DNA of 64,000 nt, taken from positions 43,285,531-43,349,530 of the forward strand of contig CM067317.1 of assembly GCA_034231615.1 (NCBI GenBank). Direction: 5' to 3'. The DNA is from Meghimatium bilineatum. Lineage: Eukaryota; Mollusca; Gastropoda; Stylommatophora; Philomycidae. Position numbers and translations under genes: made by a program. Within the stretch, counting starts at the first letter, position 1, and the number at the start of each line of letters is the position of its first letter. Positions 8,636-19,454 of the stretch are shown here, in pieces. Under the pieces are notes generated by a model. The model was not told where the DNA came from and ran no database searches. It saw only the letters and a list, made by a program, of their open reading frames with translations.

Positions 8636-10245
8636 CCACCTAAGTGTCATTAATACACTCTCGATGCCACCTAAGTGTCATTAATACATTATCGATGCCA
8701 CCTAAGTGTCATTAATACATTCTCGATGCCACCTAAGTGTCATTAATACATTCTTGATGCCACCTAAGTGTCATTAATACATTCTCGATGCCACCTAAGT
8801 GTCATTAATACATTCTCGATGCCACCTAAGTGTCATTAATACATTCTTGATGCCACCTAAGTGTCATTAATACATTCTCGATGCCACCTAAGTGTCATTA
8901 ATACATTCTCGATGCCACCTAAGTGTCATTAATACATTCTTGATGCCACCTAAGTGTCATTAATACATTCTCGATGCCACCTAATTGGACATTAATACAT
9001 TGTAAATGCCACCTAAGTGGACATTAATACATTCTCGATGCCACCTAAGTGTCATTAATACATTCTTGATGCCACCTAATTGGACATTAATACATTCTCG
9101 ACGCCACTTAAGTGGACATTAATACATTGTAAATGCCACCTAAGTGGATATTAATACATTCTCGATGCCATCTAAGTGTCATTAATACATTCTTGATGCC
9201 ACCTAAGTGTCATTAATACATTCTCGATGCCACCTAAGTGTCATTAATACATTCTTGATGCCACCTAAGTGTCATTAATACATTCTCGATGCCACCTAAT
9301 TGGACATTAATACATTGTAAATGCCACCTAAGTGGACATTAATACATTCTCGATGCCACCTAAGTGTCATTAATACATTCTTGATGCCACCTAATTGGAC
9401 ATTAATACATTCTCGACGCCACTTAAGTGGACATTAATACATTGTAAATGCCACCTAAGTGGATATTAATACATTCTCGATGCCATCTAAGTGGATATTA
9501 ATACATTCTCGATGCCATCTAAGTGTCATTAATACATTCTCGATGCCACCTAAGTGTCATTAATACATTCTCGATGCCACCTAAGTGTCATTAATACATT
9601 CTCGATGCCACCTAAGTGTCATTAATACATTCTCGATGCCACCTAAGTGTCATTAATACACTCTCGATGCCACCTAAGTGTCATTAATACATTCTCGATG
9701 CCACCTAAGTGTCATTAATACATTCTTGATGCCACCTAAGTGTCATTAATACATTCTCGATGCCACCTAATTGGACATTAATACATTGTAAATGCCACCT
9801 AAGTGGACATTAATACATTCTCGATGCCACCTAAGTGTCATTAATACATTCTTGATGCCACCTAATTGGACATTAATACATTCTCGACGCCACTTAAGTG
9901 GACATTAATACATTGTAAATGCCACCTAAGTGGATATTAATACATTCTCGATGCCATCTAAGTGTCATTAATACATTCTCGATGCCATCTAAGTGTCATT
10001 AATACATTCTCGATGCCATCTAAGTGTCATTAATACATTCTCGATGCCATCTAAGTGTCATTAATACATTCTCGATGCCATCTAAGTGTCATTAATACAT
10101 TCTCGATGCCATCTAAGTGTCATTAATACATTCTTTATGCCACCTAATTGGACATTAATACATTCTCGACGCCACTTAAGTGGACATTAATACATTGTAA
10201 ATGCCACCTAAGTGGACATTAATACATTCTCGATGCCATCTAAGT
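8636..10245 (+). repeat. Minisatellite, 31/32-bp unit, about 51 copies with higher-order structure
   Basis: Base unit begins tgccacctaagtgtcattaa and ends tacattctcga (31 bp). A 32-bp variant carries ggacatt instead of gtcatt, and another ends tgtaaa. A block of six ordered variants repeats at about 8970-9175, 9285-9490 and 9755-9965, with a partial copy near 10135. This shows multi-unit segments were duplicated after the variants arose. Confidence 0.97.
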
Positions 10246-10379
10246 GATATGGGGAAGGAAAGATTAGAACTCTGAGGATTAGACACTAGAAGTCTGTGTG
10301 TTGTAAGGCGACAGAAAGGGAAGTAAAGATTGACATTGTGACATGTATATTTGAAGAGGCGACTAAATAAATTTCGGAA

Positions 10380-10392
10380 AGGGGGGGGGGGG
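10380..10392 (+). repeat. Poly-G run
   Basis: Thirteen consecutive G residues. Confidence 0.9.
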
Positions 10393-10435
10393 ATTGGTAG
10401 AGTTTACTGTCTCACTATATCACTATAGGTCAAAG

Positions 10436-10580
10436 TAACCCAAAAACCATGCTGATGTCAGATGTGTCCGAAGGAGAGGCGCAGATCAGGCAAGCTGTAA
10501 ACCATGACAAAATGCATTCTCTTCTATTGACTATGTTCTTCTAATCAGCAGGAGTTTGAGAACAAATGCAGAAGAAAATG
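10436..10580 (+). mobile_element. GAA-tail SINE, long form, 5'-truncated
   Basis: Starts with acccaaaaaccatgctgatg and continues through gatgtgtccgaaggagaggc, aagctgtaaaccatgacaaa and caggagtttgagaacaaatg to a gcagaagaaaatg tail. Collinear with the last two thirds of 29118-29402. Confidence 0.85.
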
Positions 10581-10589
10581 AAAGTAGTC

Positions 10590-11420
10590 TTCTTCTTGGT
10601 CGTAGTTCAATATGTGTACACAGCAAGTCCAGTTTTCTGGATAAATGCTGCTGTATTTGAAGGTTCTTCAAGACTCCCATACAACTTTCTGTGGATATGT
10701 CTCTGTGGGCCAGTGTTCCGGCCTCAACTGGCTTAGTCCATGATGTTTAGAGAGGTTGTGGTCCTGTCTGGTGGACTGGTTGCTTTCCTCATCTACCTCT
10801 TGGTTTCACAAGGTAGACTAGAAAGACCTCCAGTAGCTGGGGATGAATTCTGCGGAGGTTCGGAATTCCGCACTATTCCTACTTGAAGGAGTGTCACAGT
10901 GCAAGCAACATGACGACATGACATGATCTTAGCGTTTTGTGTTGTACTGTGGTAGCTAGTGCACCTCTCGGTCTGGTATCTCCGACTTCAGCACTCATGT
11001 TTACTTGGGCAAGACTGGTCCTGATCGATGTAAGTGATGGCTTGTCCAGTCTTAGTTCCTAGCCTCTATTCGCTGGATTAAGTCTCCATCTCCACATCAA
11101 GGAGTTGGCCTCGATGGAGAAACTATTGAAAATATTATGTCTTGAAACCCAGGGATTGTCTATTCCCAGGTGGTGTTGCTGTAGCTTCCACACTAGCTGT
11201 TAAGCGTAAGGGTTTGTGAAGAGATGTAGTCTGCGTTCCAGAGCCAGGTGTGTTGCTCTGGTTGAGGTGTAGTCTTGCTTATTCAGGATGATCTTGATGT
11301 TGTCTACCCACCTTTTCCTAGATTTGCCCTTGGTTCTGTATCATGATTCCATCTTGTTATAAGTTCTTATGGGAAGTTGATAGTTCATCCTCATAAGATG
11401 TCCAAACGTATTCTTGTCGA
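10590..11420 (-). mobile_element. LINE family C remnant, C-terminal coding region
   Basis: Minus-strand text at about 11150-11400 reads YRTKGKSRKRWVDNIKIIL then ATHLALERRLHL, an RTE/CR1-type C-terminus. The segment ALERRLHL through LTASVEATATPPG is shared with 36205-36375. No motif was recognised at 10590-11100, which may be more of the same element or unrelated sequence. Confidence 0.6.
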
Positions 11421-11424
11421 TTAT

Positions 11425-11570
11425 GTCCTACCAAAGTCACAGTGTAGTTTCAGAGCCAAAAGATCCACCACCGACATGATCTTTACCCTTCGTCAACTAT
11501 AGGAAAAGTGTCGTGAACAGGGGAAGCCAATCTTTATGGCTTTTGTGTATCTAAGACATTGGACACTGTT
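11425..11570 (+). mobile_element. LINE reverse transcriptase fragment, opposite orientation
   Basis: The plus strand encodes SQCSFRAKRSTTDMIFTLRQ followed by EKCREQGKPIF, the conserved QxGFRxxRSTxDxIFxLRQ block of non-LTR reverse transcriptases (fingers/palm). It abuts a minus-strand LINE C-terminus, so two insertions or an inversion lie here. Confidence 0.75.
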
Positions 11571-11917
11571 AGTATTCCAGCTCTATATGAGATTCTAAAA
11601 TGTACTGGTTGTCCACCAAAACTACTGCACTTTTGTTATTTTGTATGTGTTATATATGTGTTATATGTGTTATATGTCATAAAATAGGTTGCTCTGACGT
11701 AATTGATGTCCATGAAAGAAAATTGTTATTAAAGATATCTATATGTAACACAGTTTTATTTCTTTTAGAATCTAAGACTTAGTTAATGTTTCAGATGGAA
11801 CCAGCCTCACTTAGTTCAGTCGCACAACGAACATCAGAAGAAGTACCAATAACACCAACAGACATTCCAGATTTGGAAACCACTATACTGAGAAGGAAGA
11901 AGATGAACCACGAATCA

Positions 11918-12026
11918 TAATATCAACAAAAAAACAATTAAGGAAGACATTAAAGAAGATAGTTGTAAGTTATAATATCAACAAAAGCAACAATTAAGGA
12001 AGACATTAAAGAAGATAGTTGTAAGT
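11918..12026 (+). repeat. 54-bp tandem duplication
   Basis: Two copies starting ataatatcaacaaaa and ending gatagttgtaagtt, nearly identical. Confidence 0.9.
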
Positions 12027-12112
12027 TATAATATCTGACAAGAAGTTTATACAAGAAAGCAGAAAAAACGTTAAAAAAACGTTGGACAAAGTTGAAAACA
12101 GCACATGCACAG

Positions 12113-12124
12113 CCCCCCCCCCCC
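12113..12124 (+). repeat. Poly-C run
   Basis: Run of C just before a SINE fragment. Confidence 0.85.
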
Positions 12125-12134
12125 TTAATCCTTA

Positions 12135-12236
12135 CACACCATAGCTAAGCTGTAAACTGTGACGCAAGGCATTCCGTTCTCTGAGCTACATCCTGCAAAT
12201 CTGTAGGAGTTTGAGAACGAACGCGGAAGACTACAG
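12135..12236 (+). mobile_element. GAA-tail SINE, 3' fragment
   Basis: Contains agctgtaaactgtgacgcaa, attccgttctctgagctaca and taggagtttgagaacgaacg, then gcggaagac. Collinear with the end of the long form. Confidence 0.8.
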
Positions 12237-12459
12237 CCAAAAAATGCTGAGATGATAGAACGCACTACCAGAAACTCTGCTTTTTTTCTCCGTGTACATT
12301 TAACAATGCCAAAACTAAGCTTGGTCACATGGACGCCCGTTTCACTGTCATTCTCCAAAATCAATCCACAGAGGCTCCACAGTTAGAATGAATTTAGTTT
12401 ATGTAGAAGGAGGTTGGATGCTGGAGTCATAGATTGCACATGCTGGCCTAATTCCTATT

Positions 12460-12690
12460 ATCAACATTGACATTGAAACTGGCACAATTCCCAGCACCAA
12501 ACTTGACATTAAAGCGGGTAAAATTCCTAGTACCAAACTTGACATTAAAACTGGCAAAATTTCTAGTATTAACAGTGACATTAAAACGAGGCAAAATTAC
12601 TAGTATTAATATCAACATCGACATTAAATCAAAATTGACATTAAAACAGACAACATTCCTAGTGGCAACATTGATATTAAACCATATGTT
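12460..12690 (+). repeat. Minisatellite, about 36-bp unit, 6-7 copies, diverged
   Basis: Units of the type acattaaaactggcaaaatt plus cctagtaccaaacttg. The first three are tidy 36-mers; later ones vary in length. A 79-residue plus-strand open frame follows the 12-residue periodicity and is not a gene candidate. Confidence 0.9.
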
Positions 12691-12699
12691 TGTGCCTTG

Positions 12700-13205
12700 T
12701 CATTAAAAAAAAAAAACCGACCTGTTAGAATTCGAATAATTTCACACGCTCTATAATATGAATCAATCAATAAATGATCTCGAGTCTGTTGACCCACCAC
12801 AAGCTAGAGTCAGGAGTTGGTACCTTCAATCTCACAACGGCACTCAAACATCGTCGAAATGAATATTTTCTCCGCTATTCGGCTAGGTAAGAAAATTCAA
12901 ATGTAAGGAAATCGAAACCCGTCACATGAATATTGTGTACATACTTCTGTCAATACCATCTGTTGGATGAGCTACGCCAAAAATATCAATCTTCAATATG
13001 TGACACGCAACGCAGCATATGATTTTTTTAAACAAATGTATATATATATGTATATATAGCGTCTGGTTGGCCCAATCGGAGTTGTGGAATATTTACGTTT
13101 GGTTTAGCGGATGGACCACATATCGATATCGATTAGAAAAAAAAGGCTTAAAAAAAAAAGGATTGACTTAGTTGTTCCGTGACCTTTGTTATTATAAGAC
13201 ATGTT
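12700..13205. other. No recognisable feature
   Basis: Unique-looking sequence with poly-A runs near 12706 and 13137-13160 and a short (TA)n run near 13038. Confidence 0.55.
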
Positions 13206-13208
13206 AGT

Positions 13209-13360
13209 TTTTTTGGGAATCGCCGTTCTTCTTCTTCTTCAGCGTACATGATCAAACTCCCGCTGATCTCTCTTCAAACAGGATGTAGTACAGAGAATAA
13301 ACATGCGTTGCGTCCCAGTATTATTTACGACACGGGCCCGACACATCCGTCTTCCGAGAC
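13209..13360 (-). mobile_element. GAA-tail SINE, short form, minus strand
   Basis: Begins with cttcttcttcttcagcgtac (complement of the GAA tail), passes caaactcccgctgatctctc and aggatgtagtacagagaata, and ends gggcccgacacatccgtctt. All blocks match 18406-18565 on the same strand. Confidence 0.88.
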
Positions 13361-13364
13361 AAAA

Positions 13365-13920
13365 AAGATTAAAAATGATCTGACGTATTTACTTCATATG
13401 GTTTTCCCCGTATGTACTCCTTCCCTCTCAACGAAGCGGCACGCCGCCTGCTATAAGTACCACTCAAAGCACGTAACTCCGTAGTTTCAAGCCCTCCCCA
13501 GGGATCTTCAAAATATACACTTGTAAACAGAAAATCGCCTCCTAGGATCCAACTGACTATTTGTATGCAGAAGGAAAGCGGGTGGAAGTTGTGGCAGATC
13601 CTGGTCGTATAGGCTATGCAATCAGGAACAAATTTAGAGGGAAATAGCTAGTCAACATGGTTGTCACTCTCGCTTTACGCCAAATACTTTTTATTAACTC
13701 TTACTGGCTGGTTGGTAAAATCGTTCTGTTTGTGACAAGGTTTGCTACTTTTTATATGGCATATCCTTTGCAGTCCATTGTCCTCACTACCACTTTGTAA
13801 GGTTTCCCGTTCTGTGCAGGCTGTCAGTCTTTTCCATTTTCATATTCAGAAGATATTTGCTGTCCTGCTTCTATCGTGGTATTGGTCTACCTTTTGTTCT
13901 CTTTCCCGGAAGAGGACGAT
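13365..13920. other. No recognisable feature
   Basis: No transposon ends or conserved coding seen. Short open frames at 13742-13930 and nearby lack recognisable motifs. Confidence 0.5.
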
Positions 13921-13924
13921 ACAG

Positions 13925-14850
13925 TTCTGATTGAAGGGGGGCGAACAAGAACTGCAAGCCCTGTTAGACACGGTAGTACAAGAATGTGAAAACAAAGGCC
14001 CCAGTCTAAACAAAGAAGAAAACAGAAGTAATGGTTGTTTCAAAGAAATACACACTGCCAAAATGGAGTATTACTATTATTCATTAATTCATTCATTTTC
14101 CTTTTGCGCTGAAGTTAGCGCATGGGGCAGAGGTCAGATCTCTCCAATTCTGTCTGTTCAAAGCTATTCTGTGCAGTTCTTGAATAGTATGAATATTGGT
14201 TATTTTACTTTCTCTAAGTACTGTTCTTCTTAGTGTTTATTTTAATATTACTATCACTGATGCAAAATTTAATCAAGCGGATAAAGTCAAGTATCTTGGC
14301 ACCATTTTAACATCAGATTACAGGTGCTCCAATGAGATCAAGAACAGGATAGCACAGGCCAAATCAACATTTAAAAAAAAAAAGAGAAAATATCTATGAA
14401 ATGGAGAAACATAAATGCATACTACACGAGTTTGAGTGCTAGGATGTTATATTGAGCCAGTCTTTCTTTATGGAAGTGAAGCATGGACAGTAAACAAAAG
14501 TGCCCCCGATAACCTGGAGGTAATTGAGATGAGGTTTTAAAAAAAGAATGATGAAATTTCCATGGACAGCCAATATAACTAATGTAGAAGTTCTTCGAGA
14601 TGCTTCAGTTAAACGACAAATTATTGCGAAAATTAGAAACAGACAATCAAGATTTTTAAAGGCATGTGATGAGGAAAGTAAAACTTAAACATTTAGTAAC
14701 TACCGGAAAGATCAAGGGAGAAATCTCTGGATGTGTTGTCATTTTGGCACAAAAAGAAATCACCAACTGAACTTATTAACAACACATAAAGACAGTTGCG
14801 AAGAAGCATGATCGCCTGCGCCAATCGACATGGCACTTGATTGATTGATA
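13925..14850 (+). mobile_element. RTE-like LINE, C-terminal reverse transcriptase region, with nested insertion
   Basis: Plus-strand text ELQALLDTVVQECENKGPS is the reverse-transcriptase palm/thumb boundary, DKVKYLGTILTSDYRCSNEI is the YLG motif, and later text such as NITNVEVLRDASVKRQI matches the thumb. It ends with an ATTG-rich tail near 14835-14848, as in the related minus-strand copy at 42380-42845. The frame is shifted in several places. A LINE tail is inserted at 14078-14245; across the junction the LINE reads KWSITITDAKFNQADKVKYL. Confidence 0.82.
14078..14245 (-). mobile_element. LINE family X 3' end nested in RTE-like LINE, 9-bp target duplication
   Basis: Begins with a (CATT)n tail complement, then ttttgcgctgaagttagcgc, ggtcagatctctccaattct and ttgaatagtatgaatattgg, matching 46975-47110. 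The 9-bp duplication tattactat flanks it at 14069-14077 and 14246-14254. It represents the last part of ORF2 and the tail of LINE X, severely 5'-truncated. Confidence 0.85.
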
Positions 14851-14859
14851 CAGTCCTAC

Positions 14860-15590
14860 TGGCTCATCGGCAATCATCCTTCTTAAGTGACGCATTTTAC
14901 TTATCTCGTTATTTTCATTGGTCTCCTTGGGTATACTTTGTGTTGACAGCCAGTGTAAATAAGGAAAAAAAGTTAATTGCGTCACTTTAGAAGGATGATT
15001 CTCAGTTTAACCTACATGTTTTATATTGGCTATGGTCACGGGTAGTTCTATACGTGAATTAGAAAGAGTTAGGGAGTCAAATAGTCTTCACTTCATGTGT
15101 GGAAAATGGCTGCCACTCGCTGTGATGTACTATCCCTGACCCTTCACACTCCTTCCCTACCCCCCCCCCCCCCCCGAGACCCCGCATCCCGCACTATTGG
15201 AACAGCAGCGACTTCATAGAAACGTGTTACAGGTAGCCGTAAATCGTCCCGTATATTTCGTGCTAGCGACATGAATTGATTTAGTCGATAACAGATATCA
15301 AGCGATATTGATGTCGTTCAGTTAAACATGTTTTTATGTTTGGCGATTTGGACGTTCACGTCAGGGTTGCAAATATTCGGTCAATTCACGGCCAAATTTA
15401 AGAAATGGTGTCATTTTTGTTGTGGACATATAAAAAGACACGGCATCTTTTTGAAGACCTTACTTGGAGGTATAGTTGATTTGGAAGGGGGGGGGGCGAG
15501 CTAGAATTAAGCGGAATGAAAATGGGAGGGGAATATGAAATAGGCAAGATAACGAATGTTAACGTTAATCATCACAGCAAAATTTGGTAG
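14860..15590. other. No gene; poly-C tract and small LINE scrap
   Basis: Holds a poly-C run at about 15161-15176, a G run near 15487-15495, and at 15450-15535 text like gaagaccttacttggaggta, a scrap of the RTE-like LINE C-terminus. The rest is unrecognised. Confidence 0.5.
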
Positions 15591-15593
15591 GGG

Positions 15594-15852
15594 ATGTTGG
15601 GTAGTAGAGGATGTTGGGTGGTAGAGGATGTTGGGTGGTAGAGGATGTTGGGTGGTAGAGGATGTTGGGTGGTAGAGGATGTTGTATCGTAGAGAGTGTT
15701 GGGTGGTAGATGATGTTGTGTCGTAGAGGATGTTGGGTGGTAGAGGATGTTGGGTGGTAGAGGATGTTGTGTCGTAGAGGATGTTGGGTGGTAGAGGATG
15801 TTGGGTGGTAGAGGATGTTGTGTCGTAGAGAGTGTTGGGTGGTAGAGGATGT
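15594..15852 (+). repeat. Minisatellite, 17-bp unit, about 15 copies
   Basis: Unit ggatgttgggtggtaga, with variant ggatgttgtgtcgtaga recurring every few units. The minus strand is open in more than one frame because 17 bp shifts frame each unit and no unit contains a stop on that strand. Confidence 0.95.
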
Positions 15853-15936
15853 TGGGGGTTCGTTGCAGCCAACTTTCGATACAGAGACAGTGCTTGAAGA
15901 ATTAATTAAAAGTTGATTACAAATTAGATATATTTG

Positions 15937-16800
15937 GCAAGGTACTAGAAATAAATGAAACATGAGTGACAAGGTACTAGAAATAAATGAAACGAAACAT
16001 AAGTGGCAAAGTACTAGAAATAAATGAAACGTAAGTGGCAAAGTACTAGAAATAAATGAAACATTAGCGGCAAGGTACTAGAAATAAATGAAACATAAGT
16101 GGCAAGGTACTAGAAATAAATGAAACATAAAAGGCAAGGTATAGAAATAAATGAAACATAAAAGGCAAGGTACTAGAAATAAATGAAACATAAGCGGCAA
16201 GGTACTAGAAATAAATGAAACATAAGTGGCAAGGTACTAGAAATAAATGAAACATAAGTGGCAAGGTACTAGAAATAAATGTACCACGCTGTACCTGTAC
16301 CACGCAAGGTAAAAAAAAATAGGTAGCATATCCTATCCAGGACGTAGCTATCAACCCAGCATTTGTTGGCTGTGGTGATTTTCTATGCAATATAAATACG
16401 TTCAGTGGTTGCCATTCTTTCTGAACGGTCCAGATGCACAATTGCCTGGGGTGATGATCGAACTCGGTACCTTTGTCGTCACAGACGCGCTTTGTACCAC
16501 TTCGCCACAGAGCCGGACAATGGTAAGGTACTAGAAATAAATGAAACATAAGTGGCATTGTACTAGAACTAAATGAAACATAAGTGGCAAGGTACTAGAA
16601 CTAAATGAAACATAAGTGGCAAGGTACTAGAACTAAATGAAACATAAGTGGCAAGGTACTAGAACTAAATGAAACATAAGTGGCAAGGTACTAGAACTAA
16701 ATGAAACATAAGTGGCATTGTACTAGAACTAAATGAAACATAAGTGGCATTGTACTAGAACTAAATGAAACATAAGTGGCAAGGTACTATAGTAAGTTCT
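15937..16800 (+). repeat. Minisatellite, 32-bp unit, split by a SINE
   Basis: Unit gtggcaaggtactagaaata plus aatgaaacataa. About 11 copies lie left of the interruption (to 16280) and 9 to the right (from 16523). Left copies carry agaaataaat, while nearly all right copies carry agaactaaat, so the two halves are distinct subarrays. The boundary between variants falls one unit to the right of the insertion. Confidence 0.95.
16281..16522 (-). mobile_element. tRNA-derived SINE (family T), inserted in the 32-bp array
   Basis: Reverse complement starts with a tRNA-like head: box A-like ggcgaagtggta and box B-like gagttcgatcatc. The body contains gcatctggaccgttcagaaa and acgtatttatattgc and ends in an A/T-rich run near 16312. 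The same body occurs at 31086-31282 and 32931-33035. Flanking gcaaggta and ggtaaggta may be the target duplication within the array unit. Confidence 0.8.
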
Positions 16801-16804
16801 ATAA

Positions 16805-17770
16805 TTCATATTCTCAGTTGGAATTATTTTCTCGAAAACGTCTTGTTAGATCAAAAGATCTTTTGAATTCAACTTGGAATTCTCCATGACCCTATTTGTG
16901 CCATCTTTTTGCCTTTTAAAAATGTAGCTAGATTAAAACATTTTCTCTATAAATTATACATTTATAAAGAGTTTGTGAATGTACGTAATTTGCCGTTTCA
17001 CAACATTACACCAGAGTATGTCGACAGTCCCGGTTGATGATGGGAAATAAGCCTTATTTGTTGTGAAATGCAATTATGTTTTTGTTTTTCATGTCATCAA
17101 GTCGACTAATTTTGGAACGAAAATCACAATATCCAGGAGTGTGAATTTGTCGTTTATTTAGAGAATTCATTGTTATTGACATATTTCTTGAATTTATTTG
17201 GCATGCATATCTTCGTGTTTTTCATTGGTCATTGTCATGTATTATCAAGATTGTCACCAATGAAAAGAACGAAAATACTGGGGTATGCATATAGAAAAAA
17301 CATTCTCAGGACATTTAATATCAGTGGTTCTGCATTTTTTGTTGGATAATGTAATTGTTCCACCTTAAAATAATAGCCAAACTCCAGTTTACTCAAAGGC
17401 GTATCTTTGTTTGTTTGTTAAGTAGGGGTTTATGCCTCATATGGTCGAGACCCGCCTCTTTCAACCTAGGACTGGTGTCCATATTGGTTATATCGAGGCG
17501 GTTGGGGACGTGTGGTTTTTGTGGCTTGTCTGCCTGGTTGTTGCTAGGATGTGGCTCTGTTAGCCGGGTTCGCTGTAGGGCCTCCTAGATGCAGTCCTTG
17601 TATGGACTATGTTGTGGCTCTGCCTGTCAAAGGAGTATCGTATATTCGATGTGTTTTTATTGTGGTATCTTGTTCGATGTAGCTAATGTATATATGTAGT
17701 TAAGAGTGTTATTACAATATGCGTTTTAATTGTAAATTCACAACTGTGCAAAATGTGATTGCACAATTGT
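16805..17770. other. No recognisable feature
   Basis: AT-rich to about 17340. 17400-17640 is GT-rich, with a 77-residue open frame (17355-17588) without a motif I recognise; it may be an old transposon scrap. Confidence 0.5.
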
Positions 17771-17775
17771 AATTC

Positions 17776-17868
17776 TGTGTGTAATTATTACCGTGTGTAA
17801 TTATTACCGTGTGTAATTATTACCGTGTGTAATTATTACCGTGTGTAATTATTACCGTGTGTAATTCG
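17776..17868 (+). repeat. 16-bp tandem repeat, about 6 copies
   Basis: Exact units of tgtgtaattattaccg. Confidence 0.95.
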
Positions 17869-17889
17869 TGCATGTTGTTGATACTCTTA

Positions 17890-18250
17890 ACTTTTTTTGA
17901 CAGTTGTTCCGCGAAGAGTTTCTCCTGGTCTCCCCTCATTTTCGTTTTCCATTTTGTACCAATTTTAATACTTGTGATGGCAGTCTGTTTTCATTAATTC
18001 TTAGAACATGCCCAATATAAGTTCATCTTTGTCTTCTTGTTATAGAAATATATTGCTGTGTGGTGTCTAATCGTATTTGTTTGTTTGACTTGAATTCGTC
18101 CGGATCAATATTTAAGAGTTTTCTAAGGCATCGATTGTGAAATGGATTTAATTTCTTCTCCCGTGCCGTTGTTATTTTCCAAGTTTCGCAATCATATATT
18201 AATACATATATTACATTGGAGTTAAACAGTCGTAGTTTGGTATATTTACT
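17890..18250 (-). mobile_element. LINE reverse transcriptase C-terminal fragment
   Basis: Reverse complement encodes KLRLFNSNVIYVLIYDCETW, then KKLNPFHNRCLRKLLNI, RLDTTQQYISITRRQR and YIGHVLRINENRLPSQ. This is the CETW-to-GHVLR order of RTE/R1-like LINE C-termini. One frameshift lies between RRQR and YIGH. Bounded on the right by AT-rich sequence. Confidence 0.82.
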
Positions 18251-18405
18251 TATTATATTATATTTTCATTTCATATTTGATGTTTAGATTTCCAGAATAT
18301 CATATAAGCTCAGATAAATAAATTATATATGTGGTTATACTAGATGCACTACAGAAGAAGATGAATATCGAAAATAATGCAAATGAAAACATTGTATTGC
18401 CATCT

Positions 18406-18565
18406 TCTTCTTCTTCAGCGTTCATTCTCATACTCCCGCTGGATTTCTCTTGCAACAGCACAATGGTACTACAAGATTTCCAGTTGAATATAGTCCAGAG
18501 AATGGAAATGCGTTGTGTTTGCCGTTTTATTTGCGCCAATGGCCCAACACATCCGTCTTCGGCGG
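18406..18565 (-). mobile_element. GAA-tail SINE, short form, complete, 12-bp target duplication
   Basis: A 160-bp unit from the tail complement (cttcttcttcagcgttcatt) to its head end (acacatccgtcttcggcg). The perfect 12-bp duplication gtattgccatct lies at 18394-18405 and 18566-18577. This proves the short form ends at cgccgaagacgg and is a mobile unit in its own right. Confidence 0.93.
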
Positions 18566-18654
18566 GTATTGCCATCTAATGGCATGGAACACAAACACAG
18601 GACATGTGATATCCGAGCTATAAGACATCTACGTTACGAATATTATGTATTCTT

Positions 18655-18808
18655 CTTCAGCGTTCATTCTCAAACTCCCGTTGGATCTACCTTATATCAG
18701 GACAATGGTCCTACTATATTTGCAGCACGATGTAGTTCAGAGAATGAAAGTGTGTTGTGTTGCCGATTTTTTGTGCCAATGGCCCGACATACCCGTCTTC
18801 TGTGGTAT
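18655..18808 (-). mobile_element. GAA-tail SINE, short form, minus strand
   Basis: Blocks cttcttcagcgttcattctc, aaactcccgttggatctacc, atgtagttcagagaatgaaa and cgacatacccgtcttctg match the copy just upstream. A weak duplication (tatgtattc/gtatattc) may flank it. Confidence 0.88.
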
Positions 18809-18899
18809 ATTCAATACCATATTTCAGTTAATAGGGGCCTATGACGTTACAACATAAACCTGTACTTTCAGTACATTAAAAGACCACGGCCGAGGGCCC

Positions 18900-19240
18900 C
18901 TAAAGGTCAGAATAGAATGACGGGTATGTGCTTATTAAACCATTCTCTTCATTATTACTCTATTGTCCGTTCGTCATGCTGTCTGTCTTCTCTTTATCTT
19001 CCTGGACCAATCTGGCCTCGATCCTTTTCACTCCTATGGTACGGCTCATAGTACGCCTTAATCCCCCCTCATACCATCGTTATTCCATATGTAATTTGCT
19101 ATGTTCCGTATATTGTTTGTCTGTTGTCTCCGCTCTGATGAAGGCATTTAGTCGAAACTTCGCCCGTCACTGTCTTATTGTTAGCATGTTTTGTTGGTTC
19201 ATCACGGCGAGCAGTGGTAAGATTTCCACTTTTTAATATT
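18900..19240 (+). mobile_element. Possible Penelope-like element 3' end
   Basis: Contains tctgatgaaggcatttagtc followed by gaaacttcgc, which resembles the motif preceding the 3' end of Penelope-like elements (compare the complement of 50063-50099). The upstream 200 bases encode nothing clearly recognisable. Tentative. Confidence 0.4.
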
Positions 19241-19299
19241 ACGTGTAGCTTCAATCAGATTTCGTGACCTAGCTGAACTCATATTAAAAAGTCGATAGG

Positions 19300-19450
19300 T
19301 CTGCATTGATCAGTGCGCTATGCACTGAGAGCCCCCCGTCCCCATGTGTCCTTCAGGGAGGGAGTGGACAGGTGGAGCTCTCAGTGTGTAGTGGGTAGAT
19401 CACTGGATACGCCAGTAGTCTTAGCTACTGTGAAATTCGTCTTTATCGAT
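19300..19450. other. GC-richer segment of unknown class
   Basis: Contains a small inverted repeat (agtgcgctatgcact) and gagctctcagtgtgtagtgg. Possibly the head of a SINE ending in repeat R3 immediately downstream, but no box A/B pair is convincing. Confidence 0.3.
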
Positions 19451-19454
19451 ATTT

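Noticed and set aside
8636-10245. CRISPR-like array of 31-bp repeats
   Set aside because: Units are directly adjacent with no unique spacers, and the window is animal DNA with LINEs and SINEs; it is a minisatellite.
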